Of a stretch of DNA of 64,000 bases, positions 44,151 through 53,577 are shown in pieces (position 1 is the first letter of the stretch; each line of letters begins with the position of its first letter). The position numbers and the translations under genes were made by a program. The notes under the pieces are model-generated. The model was not told the origin of the DNA, ran no database searches, and worked only from the letters and a program-made list of their open reading frames with translations. The stretch lies in NCBI GenBank assembly GCA_003326195.1, contig LXQE01000117.1, positions 154,773 through 218,772 of the forward strand, read 5' to 3'. The stretch comes from Nostoc punctiforme NIES-2108 (lineage in GTDB: Bacteria; Cyanobacteriota; Cyanobacteriia; Cyanobacteriales; Nostocaceae).

Positions 44151-44783
44151 TTAACGAATTTGCAGTTCATTTTCTAACTTGTCTAGGTCAGTTTTGAGCA
44201 AAACGGTCATTTGACCGGTAAAAGCTTTGCCAGTCTTGGGTTGGGCAACTTCCACCCAATATACATAGCGATCGCCTACTCGTAATTCTCCTTTTAAGGC
44301 TTCCCGAATTGGAGTTTTAGCCAGACGCGCCGAATTAACTACCTTCTGGTTGGGATATTGATACACGACTTGGGCGCGATCGTAGTCTTGATAAATCTCC
44401 AAGCCATAAATCACCCGCAAGGATTCTTGGAGACGCGCAAATGTCATGCCGTTAATAGCATCATACATAGTAATGCGTTCAGTCCGAATTGTGCCACGGT
44501 CTTTAGAAAACTCCACTCTACCAGGAGGCAATACTGACGCTTGAAAAGTGAATCGTTGGGCAGCAGTATCAGTCTTTTGGACAAATAATTGCTCCCCTCT
44601 CCTGGGACGGAGTGTAGGATGTGCTTTAATCCAAGTGCCTACCTCTTCTGTACTTTGTCCTGGTAAAGCATTGGCTTGGGAATCAAAAAGCGTTCCTACG
44701 CAGAGCCAGGGTACTAGAGAAAAAGGTAAAATTAAACAGTTAAGTAAGGATTTTTTGAGCATTTTGCTGTTCAGGATTTTCAT
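44151..44783 (-). CDS. Secreted hypothetical protein, 210 aa
   Basis: The N-terminus has a long signal-type segment (LLNCLILPFSLVPWLCVGTLF) ending near ANA. The mature part contains WIKAHPTLRPRRGEQLFV, VLPPGRVEFSKDRGTIRTERITMYD, cited in parts as LPPGRVEFSK and RTERITMYD, and YEIYQDYDRAQVVYQYP-like text (LEIYQDYDRAQVVYQY). It appears to be a cyanobacterial envelope protein of unknown role. It starts 180 bases after the stop of the efflux permease, on the same strand. Confidence 0.7.
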   Translation of the reverse strand: MKILNSKMLKKSLLNCLILPFSLVPWLCVGTLFDSQANALPGQSTEEVGTWIKAHPTLRPRRGEQLFVQKTDTAAQRFTFQASVLPPGRVEFSKDRGTIRTERITMYDAINGMTFARLQESLRVIYGLEIYQDYDRAQVVYQYPNQKVVNSARLAKTPIREALKGELRVGDRYVYWVEVAQPKTGKAFTGQMTVLLKTDLDKLENELQIR

Positions 44784-44961
44784 AGAAATTTCCCCATTAG
44801 GGATTAACCATAGTCTTCCCGTTTTTCAGCAAAATTATTTCAATGGGTTGCAGCGATCGCGCATCGAAGCCTTTATTGATCGCTCAACTATAGGACTCAT
44901 ATCAATAATGTTCGGTTAAGGCAAGAGGCAGCAATTTATCGCCATCTTTGTGATGATTTAT

Positions 44962-46179
44962 CTAAGCACTTCTCAAAGCCACAATGGGGTCGAGTTTAGC
45001 AGCGCGACGTGCAGGAACAACGCCAAAGAATAAACCAATAGCCCCAGAGACACCAACTGCCATAGTAATCGCTACAGGAGAAAGACTTGCTTCTAAAGGA
45101 GTCAAGGCTCCCACTAATAGAATGCCACTGATACCAACCGCAGTCCCAACTAAGCCGCCAGCGGCGGAAACTATTACTGCCTCAATGATGAACTGTAGCA
45201 AAATATCTTGCTCAGTTGCGCCGATCGCTTTTCGCAATCCGATTTCTTGGGTGCGTTCGGTAACGGAGACTAGCATAATGTTCATGATGCCAATACCGCC
45301 GACAAACAGGGATATACCGGCGATCGCAGCTAGCATAATTGTTAATGCACCTGTAATTTGACCGACAGTTTGCAAAGCATCTTTTTGGCTGCGAAGAGTA
45401 AAGTCATCTTCACCATTAATTTTGTGTCGTAGACGCAGCAAATTAGTAATTTGAAATTCTGCTGCATCCACGCTATCGGAATCACGAGCAGCAGCAACGA
45501 GATAATCTAAGGCAATACCATAAGGAGAATTCTTGCCCACAAGTCGGTTTGCTGATGTGGTGATTGGTATTAAGGCAGCATTATCATAATCTGCTCCCAC
45601 GCTGGAACCTTTAGCTGTTAAGGTTCCAATCACTTGAAAGCTGGTATTTCCAACTCGCAATTGCTGTCCTACAGGGTTACTATTACCGAATAGTTTTTCT
45701 GCCAAGTCTCCACCCAGCACTACCACTTGGTTACTTCGCTTGATGTCTACCTCAGAGAAAAACCTGCCTTTAGCAGTTTCAAAATCCCGCACAGATAGGA
45801 AACTGGGAGTTGTGCCAATGATGTTGACATCGGTGTTTCTGTTGCGGTATATAATTACCTGTCTTCTGTTTAACTCTGGTGCAACTCCTACTACAGTTGG
45901 GACTTGAGAAGCGATCGCATCCGCATCTTGCAACACCAGAGTTTTTGGCACTTCAAAGGAGATCCGCTGAGTTTCTCGATTACCTGGCAGTACAAATAGC
46001 ACATTTGGCCCTAATGACTGCAACTGTTTATTTACATACTTCTGCCCACCTTCGCCAATACCAATCATGGCAATCACCGAAGCGTTGCCAATAACTATAC
46101 CCAACATCGTGAGGGCGCTACGCAGTTTATTTGACAACAGGGTTTTCCCCGCCATATTCATGCTTTCGAGGAAATTCAT
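44962..46179 (-). CDS. MacB-type (FtsX-like) ABC permease
   Basis: A 405-residue permease with one N-terminal helix (LRSALTMLGIVIGNASVIAMIGIGEGG, in parts), a periplasmic MacB core (about 40-260) and three C-terminal helices (ITGALTIMLAAIAGISLFVGGIG onwards). The MNIMLVSVTERTQEIGLRKAIGA motif (in parts: SVTERTQEIGLRKA) couples to an ABC ATPase. True E. coli MacB fuses this to its ATPase; here the permease is separate. It follows the adaptor gene by 15 bases, so the two form one unit. No ATPase gene is next to it. Confidence 0.9.
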   Translation of the reverse strand: MNFLESMNMAGKTLLSNKLRSALTMLGIVIGNASVIAMIGIGEGGQKYVNKQLQSLGPNVLFVLPGNRETQRISFEVPKTLVLQDADAIASQVPTVVGVAPELNRRQVIIYRNRNTDVNIIGTTPSFLSVRDFETAKGRFFSEVDIKRSNQVVVLGGDLAEKLFGNSNPVGQQLRVGNTSFQVIGTLTAKGSSVGADYDNAALIPITTSANRLVGKNSPYGIALDYLVAAARDSDSVDAAEFQITNLLRLRHKINGEDDFTLRSQKDALQTVGQITGALTIMLAAIAGISLFVGGIGIMNIMLVSVTERTQEIGLRKAIGATEQDILLQFIIEAVIVSAAGGLVGTAVGISGILLVGALTPLEASLSPVAITMAVGVSGAIGLFFGVVPARRAAKLDPIVALRSA

Positions 46180-46194
46180 ATCTTAAATTACGAA

Positions 46195-47664
46195 TTAGGA
46201 ATTATTTTGTTCTTTAGCCTTTTCGATTTTGTAATCTTTGGGTGGGTTAACAAAAATGCGATCGCCTTCTTTAACTCCCCCTAAAATCTGAGTTTGGTTT
46301 TGGATTTGTGCGCCAACTGTAACTTCGCGGAACTGAGGTTTATTCTTTGCATCTGGTACGAGTACGCCAGTTTTACCCTTTTCGGTGACGATTGACACCG
46401 TTGGTAATACCAAGGCATTATTAACGCGATCGCCTAAAAAAGTCAGATCCACATTTAAGCCAGAACGCAGTTTATCTATGCCAGTATCGAGAGCAACCCG
46501 CACCTGGAAGGATGTCACACCTTGTTCTACCACTGCTTCTGGAGCAATCAAACGTACATGACCTTTAAAAACTTGATCGGGATAGGCATCGGCGACAATT
46601 TCCACCTGCTGTCCCTGTTTTATTCTGCCAAGATCGGCTTCGGGAACTTGAGCTAATATTTCTAAACCCCTTGCTACAGCGACAATTGAACTGGAAGTTG
46701 CCGATGCACTAGTAGAAGCAGAAGTTGTAGGTGTGACAAACGCGCCTGGTTCGGCATACTTTTGGGTAACAATTCCCGACAGAGGAGCGCGAATAATAGT
46801 ATCTTCTAACTGCACTTGTACACCCTTTAACTGAGCCTCAGCAGATGCAACAGCGGCTTGACGCTGGACAATTTCTTCAGAACGAGTGCCATCTTCTAAG
46901 AGTACCAATGCTGCCCGTGCTTCGTTAACAGCAGCTTGGCGTTGGTCAATTTCTTCACTCCGAGTCCCACTTTGGACTAAGGAAAATCGTTTTTTCGCTT
47001 CTTCTAGATTGGCTCTAGCACTTTTGTCGTCGCTGATGGCTTGATCGAGTAATTGTTTTTTCTCTGCTCCTTCTTTATATAGATATTCGTAACGCTTTAC
47101 CTGTTCGCTGGTGTAATTCACCCTTGCTTGAGCCGCATCTACTTGAGATTGAGATTGAGCAATCTCTTGGGGACGATTACCAGCTTTAGCCGCGGCTAAT
47201 TGAGCTTGAGATTGTGCTAATCGGGCCCTCGCTTGAGCGATTTCTTGAGGACGACTACCAGCAAGGGCTTCGGCTAGCTGTGCTTGACTTTGGGCTAAGT
47301 TTGCACGGTACTGGCTCCTTTGAGCCTCAATACCGGCGCTATCCATGCGCGCGAGAATTTGCCCTTGTTGAATGCGATCGCCTTGTTCCACGTATAATTG
47401 CGACAGCACTCCGGGATTCTTCGGACTAATATTTACGCTCTGAACTGGCACAACTTTGCCACTAGCTGTAATCCGCAACGTCACGTTTTGGGCTGCAACT
47501 GGCACAGTTAGTTGAGCAATATCTTCTTTGTTTGTCCCTTGATTTACCAAGGTGTAAGTTGTTATAGTACCCACAACCAAAGCACTCCCCGCCATCAGCC
47601 CCATCAGCCAGCGCAATGGATACTTAACTTTGCCAATAACTGGAATTTCTATGTGCGTAGCCAT
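46195..47664 (-). CDS. HlyD/MacA-type membrane fusion (efflux adaptor) protein
   Basis: A 489-residue periplasmic adaptor. One N-terminal helix (LRWLMGLMAGSALVVGTITTY) anchors it. The first half-lipoyl motif is GKVVPVQSVNISPKNPGVLSQLYVEQGD, cited as QSVNISPKN and QLYVEQGDRI; the hairpin (about 110-280) is long and repetitive (AEALAGSRPQEIAQA, AAAKAGNRPQEIAQ, RSEEIVQRQAAV), and the second lipoyl half (DTIIRAPLSGIVTQKYAEPGAFV) follows. The Ser/Thr/Ala stretch TSASTSASATSSS is low complexity. It should bridge the MacB-like permease to an outer-membrane channel. Confidence 0.9.
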   Translation of the reverse strand: MATHIEIPVIGKVKYPLRWLMGLMAGSALVVGTITTYTLVNQGTNKEDIAQLTVPVAAQNVTLRITASGKVVPVQSVNISPKNPGVLSQLYVEQGDRIQQGQILARMDSAGIEAQRSQYRANLAQSQAQLAEALAGSRPQEIAQARARLAQSQAQLAAAKAGNRPQEIAQSQSQVDAAQARVNYTSEQVKRYEYLYKEGAEKKQLLDQAISDDKSARANLEEAKKRFSLVQSGTRSEEIDQRQAAVNEARAALVLLEDGTRSEEIVQRQAAVASAEAQLKGVQVQLEDTIIRAPLSGIVTQKYAEPGAFVTPTTSASTSASATSSSIVAVARGLEILAQVPEADLGRIKQGQQVEIVADAYPDQVFKGHVRLIAPEAVVEQGVTSFQVRVALDTGIDKLRSGLNVDLTFLGDRVNNALVLPTVSIVTEKGKTGVLVPDAKNKPQFREVTVGAQIQNQTQILGGVKEGDRIFVNPPKDYKIEKAKEQNNS

Positions 47665-48059
47665 ATTATAGAAGCCTGTAAATCTTGCTGTATAAGAATA
47701 TTTTTTAGTTAGAGGACAAGTGGAGAGTACGGAGTTGTTAAAGCTTTGGGATTAAATTTGTATGAGTTAATTAACAACTAGACGCATAATAAGCTTCACA
47801 GTTGCTTAATCTTCCTTCATACTAGGCATTCGTATTTCTGTATGTCTTCACCTGAAAGGGTGACTTTAGCCACAGCACATTATTGCAATTCTGAACTATT
47901 CGTGAGAAACAAGATCCCCGACTTTTTTGAGAAGCTGGGAATCTACGGCTTACAATTCTCACAAATCAGATAGGATTTATAGTGCGATCGCGCTTTAGTT
48001 AGTCTGTATCCTTTGCTTTTATCCCTACTCCCCATTCCCTACCGCAAAGCAGTTTGTAA
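47665..48059. other. Intergenic region with a decayed palindromic repeat
   Basis: Positions 47912-47944 (AGATCCCCGACTTTTTTGAG...) are a degraded copy of the perfect palindrome at 24438-24470; the second arm carries several substitutions. No gene is supported. The promoter of the adaptor gene must lie at the left end. Confidence 0.6.
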
Positions 48060-48701
48060 TTATTGCTGAAATTGGGTTAATAACCAAGCACCAACTTGAC
48101 TTTGATTTATTTGACGAGTTCGCCGTAATGCATCGTTTAATAAAGAAATTGCTAATCCTGGTAATACCTGAGATGCTGTAATCCGCCTACTACCTTGATT
48201 TTCAATGGCAAAAGCCATAACTTGGACATTCTGGACATTTAAAATCCAGTATTCTTTCACTCCTAAATCTTCGTATAAAAGTCGTTTTTCACCTTGATCG
48301 TCAGCAAGTGAGGTATTAGCCACTTCAATAACTAAATCTGGTGGTGGATATATATCTAAATTGATGATAGAAGTGCCGTAGGGAATGACATCAGCATTTT
48401 CACCAATATAGTAAGACACATCAGGTTGAGCTTCCCTAAAGCCTGTTTTCCGATATGTACAATTATCCTTGGCATTTAGAGCAATGCCTTTAATACTCGC
48501 AAACAAGTTAACAGCAAAGAGAATAATTGCATGGTCGCTGGCATGGTCATTCCCGATAGGTGGCATTTCAATCCTCATCTGTCCATTGTGGTAGTAGCCC
48601 TTGGCTTTTTCGTAGTCAGGATTTTCAATTATTTGGATATATTCATCCCAAGTTGCTGTTATCCAGGTATCGGTTGCTAGTTGGGTCTGTAATTCGCTCA
48701 T
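48060..48701 (-). CDS. Uma2-family (DUF820) nuclease-fold protein
   Basis: The ATG at 48701 (MSELQTQ) gives 213 residues. The Uma2 fold shows WDEYIQIIENPDYEKAKGYYHNGQMRIEM, cited as DYEKAKGYYHNGQM, then GNDHASDHAIIL, EAQPDVSYYIG and PDLVIEVANTSLADDQGEKRLLYEDLGVKEYWI (in parts). The PDLVIEV...K pattern is the PD-(D/E)XK core. Such genes are multi-copy in Nostoc and often linked to mobile elements; their function is unsettled. A second Uma2 gene is at 59179-59781. Confidence 0.88.
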   Translation of the reverse strand: MSELQTQLATDTWITATWDEYIQIIENPDYEKAKGYYHNGQMRIEMPPIGNDHASDHAIILFAVNLFASIKGIALNAKDNCTYRKTGFREAQPDVSYYIGENADVIPYGTSIINLDIYPPPDLVIEVANTSLADDQGEKRLLYEDLGVKEYWILNVQNVQVMAFAIENQGSRRITASQVLPGLAISLLNDALRRTRQINQSQVGAWLLTQFQQ

Positions 48702-48869
48702 AATATTGCGAAAGAGGAACTTTAACAACGATCATACAAGTTTCATTTTCCAGTACTAAGCTGACATGACACCAAAGCTTTAACTGCATCCTTGCTAACA
48801 ATTTTCGTAGGGTGTGTTACGCCGGAGGCTAACGCACCGATGGTCTACTTTTACAAAACCAGTCTTTAA

Positions 48870-49212
48870 GGCGGATTCATCCAGTTCAAAGGCGGATGAA
48901 CGAGTATCTGAGGTGGATTCATCCAGTTCAAAGGTGGATGAACGAGTATCTGAGGTGGATTCATCCAGTTCAAAGGTGGATGAACGAGTATCTGAGGTGG
49001 ATTCATCCAGTTCAAAGGTGGATGAACGGAGTTCTGAGGTGGATTCATCCAGTTCAAAGGTGGATGAACGGAGTTCTGAGGTGGATTCATCCAGTTCAAA
49101 GGTGGATGAACGGAGTTCTGAGGTGGATTCATCCAGTTCAAAGGTGGATGAACGAGTATCTGAGGTGGATTCATCCAGTTCAAAGGTGGATGAACGGAGT
49201 TCTGAGGTGGAT
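48870..49212. repeat. Tandem array, eight 42-bp units made of two 21-mers
   Basis: Each 42-base unit joins GTGGATTCATCCAGTTCAAAG and GTGGATGAACGAGTATCTGAG (or GTGGATGAACGGAGTTCTGAG). The second half occurs in two versions, in the order A A A B B B A B, which records duplication blocks. TTCATCC of the first half and GGATGAA of the second are complementary, so every unit can fold into a 7-bp hairpin. Because 42 is a multiple of three, several frames stay open on both strands, giving repeat-only ORFs that I do not treat as genes. Confidence 0.97.
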
Positions 49213-49384
49213 GAATAAGTATATTTGTAATTTTTGTGGGCATTGCTTATCATTCGCTCAAACCCATGTGTTTACATTGTAGGCTGGTCTAACCTACAGT
49301 TGTATCCTGAACAAGGGTTTTAGCTATGCAGTCTAGAAATTTATTTCAGGGCAGTTAAACAAGGCAGATACTTAAGCTTACCTA

Positions 49385-49840
49385 CTAGTTTGCAACTAGT
49401 AGCTCTGTGCAAAAATTTTTCGTCACTTTTTCCTGTACTTGATTCACAATCATAGAAACAAATTCGTCAAGATCGAATGGCTTAAGTAAATATTCTTCAA
49501 ACTCTACATCTGGAATTTGGTCACAAGTACCTGTGGTAGATGTTGAAGTCACAATGATTGGGATATGATTACCATTGTCTACCTCTATAGCATTCAATGT
49601 ATTTACCAATGTATAAATACTTTCACCTAAAAACCTAACTTCACTGACAATAATGTTGGGTGTGAACCAACTCAGGGTTTCTAAAGCTTCCTTTATAGAA
49701 CCAGCAGTAATCACATTTGCGCTTAGGTCTTCGAGTAAAAAAGCATACAAATCTCTACTATCGCGATCGTTGTCTACAACGAGTACTTGTAAACCTTTGA
49801 GTATCCCAACTGCCAAGCAAAAGTCATTGATTAAATTCAT
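49385..49840 (-). CDS. Degenerate receiver-domain protein (pseudo-receiver)
   Basis: I choose the ATG at 49840 (MNLINDF); the frame continues upstream to a TTG at 49912. The 151-residue product has a CheY-like fold: GLQVLVVDNDRDSRDLYAFLL supplies acidic residues, and the loop that should hold the phospho-acceptor is IIVSEVRFLGES, with Glu at the Asp position. VTSTS and LLKPFDLDEF keep the Thr/Ser and Lys positions. An Asp to Glu change may mimic the phosphorylated state or end phosphorylation. No output domain is present. Confidence 0.8.
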   Translation of the reverse strand: MNLINDFCLAVGILKGLQVLVVDNDRDSRDLYAFLLEDLSANVITAGSIKEALETLSWFTPNIIVSEVRFLGESIYTLVNTLNAIEVDNGNHIPIIVTSTSTTGTCDQIPDVEFEEYLLKPFDLDEFVSMIVNQVQEKVTKNFCTELLVAN

Positions 49841-50132
49841 AATAAGACCTGCGATTAAGACTTTAAGGGCAAAGCGATCTGAAAAATCCTTAGTCTTAAG
49901 GAGACGAGACAAGCGGATAGGTAAAATAAAGAGTAGTAGAGAACCACTAAATGGTTAGAATTACTAGGTTCTGTTCTTATACTATGAGCGGGTGTTGTTT
50001 GATTTCCTAAATGAATTGATTAACTACGACACAAAACGTAAAAAAACTTTTCAAAAAAGGGCGCGGTATGTTACCTCCAAAAATCTGTGGTTCAATTAAC
50101 TGAAAATAGCTGTAAAGAATTAATCAACAAAA

Positions 50133-52445
50133 CTATTCCCATTCCCTGTCCTCAAGTTCCTTCTGAGGCAATAATAAGGTGGCTTCAATTTCTTGCCTGA
50201 TAGCAGGAGTTACTTCACAATTGCTATGCAGGCAATCGAGTAGTAACTGATTAGCATCATAGTAACGTTGTAACACTTGCTGTTGTTCAAGGCTAAACTC
50301 CCACTGGTGGTTAATGTTGCGATAATTAATCACCGTTGTCTTTAACTGTTTAGCCCAGGTTGAATAGTTCGTCTCCCACCATAGCCCAAACCGTTCTTGA
50401 CTTTGACGAGAATTTGGGAATTGGTCAGAGAGTTGTTGCAAGGATTTATGAAGTCCAACATCCAGAACAATGCCCAGAATGATTGAGAGAGCATCTCCAC
50501 AGGCGTGGACGTGGGCAAAGTCCTGGCTCCCATCAATTGCGCACTCCAGCAGTAGGTCATCTAATGCGGCATCCAGAAACATCCCTTGGTCGAGGCTGCT
50601 GGCTAGAGCAAAGTGAGGAGCTACGTGAGGAGTCCGACTCAAAGCCAGGTAAAATGCTCGAATGGTCGCATCTTTTGCTTGGGTGGGAATACTACGAGAT
50701 TTTTGGCTAGCCCATGCCAAAAATTCTTGTAAATAAGGGTCTTGGGCAACCAGTGCATCAATCTGTTGCTTCATCAACTGTACTAGAGAGTCTGCACTCC
50801 GAAGCATGGTAGCAGTTAACAAGAAGATTTCGCGCCAGTGGGGGTCAGTGATATGACTGACTAGACCAGAGAGCGCTTGCTCAAATGCCTGTAGGTTATG
50901 GCTGGCAACGATTTTTCTCGCTGTGAAGTATTCTTGAAAGGCCAGATAGGAGAAAGAAAAAATTCCCCGCGCCCGTTCTGCCAGTAGCCCATGTTGAGCT
51001 TCGATTGCTTTCAAGGCCGCTTCGCTTTCTACTTGCAGTTCGTCTGCATCCATTGGCACGTTGGTCAGATTCTGAATATAGTCACCAATATATTGTTCAA
51101 CGATGCGTTGCTCAAAAAAGTACTGACCGTCTTCAAATGTCGCTGCTGCAATCTGACTCAATAATTTGAGCTTTTGTGGTAATAAAAACCCTCGATAAAC
51201 CTCATCCCGTTCTATGCCTTTGGCTTCATCCCATTTACCTAATAGAAGGTCTAAACCTTGCTTATAAAAGTCAGTCCGCTTAGTCGGAAATTTTTCTTGT
51301 CCGTGAAACACCCAGCAGGCAAGATTCAGAAATAGGGGTGTGACGACGAGTTGACGAAATTGCCAGTTTTCAGCTAAGTCTAGCTTCTGAATAAACTCAA
51401 CAGATTGGGACTGACCATCTTGAGTGTTGGTCTTACTAAAGGCTACAAACCATTTTTGAGCGAAGGCTTGAATTTGTTCTGAGGTAAATGGGGCAATTTC
51501 AACATCGGTAAACCCTCGGAGTCTAAGTCTTTGAGATGCGGTTCGACAGGTGGTCACTAACTGATTTTTGTGATATTTATCTGAAAATCTGCGAATTTCA
51601 CTTAAGACAGCATTGCTTTGTTGGTTAAGAATTTCATCCATACCATCAAGCAACAATAACACTCTGCCTGCATTAAGCAAGGTTTCGATGACTGAGGGAT
51701 CGGAAATTCCAGATGTGATAAACTCCTGGCGAATGTACTTTAATAAGCTGAAGTCGTTGGTAATCTTAGACTCTTGGGCAAAGTTTCTCAGTGTGATAAA
51801 TATCGGCACATAATTTGACACAAATGCGCTTTGGTTGCACTGAATGGCGAGATGTTGCAAAAAAGTGGTTTTACCTACTCCTGGTTTGCCTAGCACCCTG
51901 AGCTTGGAGTATGTTTCAACTGCTTCTGTACCAGGTATCTGGTTCAGGTCAATCTCACCTAAGCCAAAACGGTTAAATTCTTTGGGATCGAGTTTTTGCA
52001 GTTCGGTGATTTCTAACCACTGTTGACTGGCAATTTGCTCCAAAATATTCAAATCTATATATATGTCATCGATCGCAACGGGACGACTGATATCCAATAA
52101 CTGCAAAGTACCACACTGGTCTTGAATTTTATCGAAGCGTTGCGATCGCACTTGTTGTACTAATCTGTCAATATCCAAGACAGAGGGTTGGGTGTATTCT
52201 TCTAGTTCACGGAATTCTGCTGGAGGATTGGTAGCAATCTCCCGCCAATTCAGTTCCAAAACTAAGCAAATCTCAATAAAAGTATGACGCTCAACCGGAC
52301 GACCACTAAAAAACCGCCAAATCGGTTGTCTAGTCTTAAGATTGACTTCTGCTGCTAGATTGTCTTGTGTCCACCCCTTAAGAGCAAATGTTTTTTTAGC
52401 CTCTTGAATTCCAGTAAGTGATGCTTGGAGCGATCGCTTGACCAT
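50133..52445 (-). CDS. NACHT-domain NTPase with N-terminal HTH
   Basis: A 770-residue STAND-type protein. Residues about 10-72 are a helix-turn-helix (GWTQDNLAAEVNLKTRQPIWRFFSG, cited as GWTQDNLAAEV and RQPIWRFFSG). The NACHT NTPase (about 180-360) has Walker A GKPGVGKTT (186-194), Walker B LLLLDGMDE (263-271) and VTTCRT. After it come TPLFLNLACWVFHG, YLAFQEYFTARKIV and a helical C-terminal region. Bacterial NACHT proteins include antiphage factors, and this may be one; no effector domain is visible beyond the HTH. No helper gene is adjacent. Confidence 0.9.
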   Translation of the reverse strand: MVKRSLQASLTGIQEAKKTFALKGWTQDNLAAEVNLKTRQPIWRFFSGRPVERHTFIEICLVLELNWREIATNPPAEFRELEEYTQPSVLDIDRLVQQVRSQRFDKIQDQCGTLQLLDISRPVAIDDIYIDLNILEQIASQQWLEITELQKLDPKEFNRFGLGEIDLNQIPGTEAVETYSKLRVLGKPGVGKTTFLQHLAIQCNQSAFVSNYVPIFITLRNFAQESKITNDFSLLKYIRQEFITSGISDPSVIETLLNAGRVLLLLDGMDEILNQQSNAVLSEIRRFSDKYHKNQLVTTCRTASQRLRLRGFTDVEIAPFTSEQIQAFAQKWFVAFSKTNTQDGQSQSVEFIQKLDLAENWQFRQLVVTPLFLNLACWVFHGQEKFPTKRTDFYKQGLDLLLGKWDEAKGIERDEVYRGFLLPQKLKLLSQIAAATFEDGQYFFEQRIVEQYIGDYIQNLTNVPMDADELQVESEAALKAIEAQHGLLAERARGIFSFSYLAFQEYFTARKIVASHNLQAFEQALSGLVSHITDPHWREIFLLTATMLRSADSLVQLMKQQIDALVAQDPYLQEFLAWASQKSRSIPTQAKDATIRAFYLALSRTPHVAPHFALASSLDQGMFLDAALDDLLLECAIDGSQDFAHVHACGDALSIILGIVLDVGLHKSLQQLSDQFPNSRQSQERFGLWWETNYSTWAKQLKTTVINYRNINHQWEFSLEQQQVLQRYYDANQLLLDCLHSNCEVTPAIRQEIEATLLLPQKELEDREWE

Positions 52446-52929
52446 AGGACAAAAACCCTGCTCCTCAAACCATGAACTTTAACTTTTATAAATATCTGCA
52501 ATCTTATAGCTTTCTCTGTGATACTAACATTTTACTCATTTAAAGTTATACAAACCCCAAGAAATACTCTCAAGTTTTTAAATTTTTGTCACAAACTCAA
52601 ACTTTATACGTTTATCTTATACATTTCAAGCTTTATCAATACCTAAATTCAAACAATGTTTCATTTTCAAAGCATAAATTGTTAAATAATGAAACTTTCG
52701 TAGAAACAGCGATTTCTCGTAAATTAAAGGGTTTAAGAACCTGCAATCTATATGCAGCACCCATTTCAGTCGGGGTTTAAATCCCCGTCTGAAATGTCTT
52801 TCATTTTGAATTTTGAATTGTTAATGTGTCTTTGTGATGATTTATTTTTAAAATTATTAACCGAGTAGTATCGATATTAGCCCTGCAATTGATTACAAGG
52901 CTAATATAATAGTAGAAGTTTTATTTATT
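52446..52929. other. Upstream region of the NACHT gene with a hairpin
   Basis: No gene is supported; the 64-codon plus-strand frame at 52586 is weak. A 33-base hairpin lies at 52763-52795 (ATTTCAG/CTGAAAT and CGGGG/CCCCG stem, TTTAAAT loop). An ATTTTGAA run follows at about 52804-52820. Confidence 0.5.
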
Positions 52930-53532
52930 TCACTTTTTCAAAACTACATTGAAAGAATTTAAATACCCAGTAATGGTTTTAGCTAGTGTCTTCTGCTGTT
53001 TTTTTGTAGTTATTGCCATTACTTGATATAGTCTTCCTTCGGCAACATACATTCTACTTATAGTAATTTTCCCTCCAGAATTGATGTACTCAATTTCTTT
53101 GCCGGGATGATTATTGTAACTACGAATGTTTCGTTGACTAATTAAATTGCTTTTCGTAGTCTTTAAAGCCATATCCCGTGCATTATTAAGTACAGCTTGA
53201 GGATCAGCCATTTGACCGTAACTATAAGGAAAATCATTGTAAGCAACTATGTATGCTACTTGCTGTTTTGGTGGTTGAGCGACAAATATTTCTAGGTTAA
53301 TTTCCCCCATGTAAGTTTTTTGGTATTCGGTATTTCTGCTGGGGTTTCCCGGCATCAAAATTGTAAAACGTCCATCTGGAGCAGTATATAACTTCCATTT
53401 TGGCTGCACGGATTGAGAAACGGTTGGTTTGACAACAGCTACCCGAGGTTTGGGTTGACGCGCTTCCACAAGAACAGAACCACCACAGACTATCGTGGCG
53501 GTTATTAGTGGCAACAGACTTTTAACTGTCAT
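52930..53532 (-). CDS. Secreted hypothetical protein, 200 aa
   Basis: The ATG at 53532 has AAAGGGC about 10 bases upstream; a GTG ten codons earlier is also open. The signal segment is LLPLITATIVCGGSVLVEA. The mature part shows LYTAPDGRFTILMPGNPSRNTEYQKT, cited as APDGRFTILMPGNP, the usual start of a cyanobacterial domain found in many exported proteins, then HPGKEIEYINSGGKITISRMYV and LAKTITGYLNSFNVV. Function unknown. It follows the glucokinase gene on the same strand with 45 bases between. Confidence 0.75.
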   Translation of the reverse strand: MTVKSLLPLITATIVCGGSVLVEARQPKPRVAVVKPTVSQSVQPKWKLYTAPDGRFTILMPGNPSRNTEYQKTYMGEINLEIFVAQPPKQQVAYIVAYNDFPYSYGQMADPQAVLNNARDMALKTTKSNLISQRNIRSYNNHPGKEIEYINSGGKITISRMYVAEGRLYQVMAITTKKQQKTLAKTITGYLNSFNVVLKK

Positions 53533-53577
53533 ATTTTTTGCCCTTTGAGATGCTGATCTCACTGATGATGCCAGCTG

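Noticed and set aside
48870..49212. CRISPR array
   Set aside because: Both halves of each unit are repeated; there are no unique spacers and no cas genes.
48795..49282. Four overlapping long ORFs on both strands with repeats such as STFELDESTSELRS
   Set aside because: They are only the translation of the 42-bp array; a unit length divisible by three keeps all frames open. No ribosome-binding sequence or non-repeat domain is present.
52586..52780. 64-codon plus-strand ORF upstream of the NACHT gene
   Set aside because: AT-rich, ends in a hairpin repeat, no family resemblance.
52763..52795. Single CRISPR-like repeat with palindromic ends
   Set aside because: Occurs once here, has no neighbouring copies and looks like a simple hairpin.
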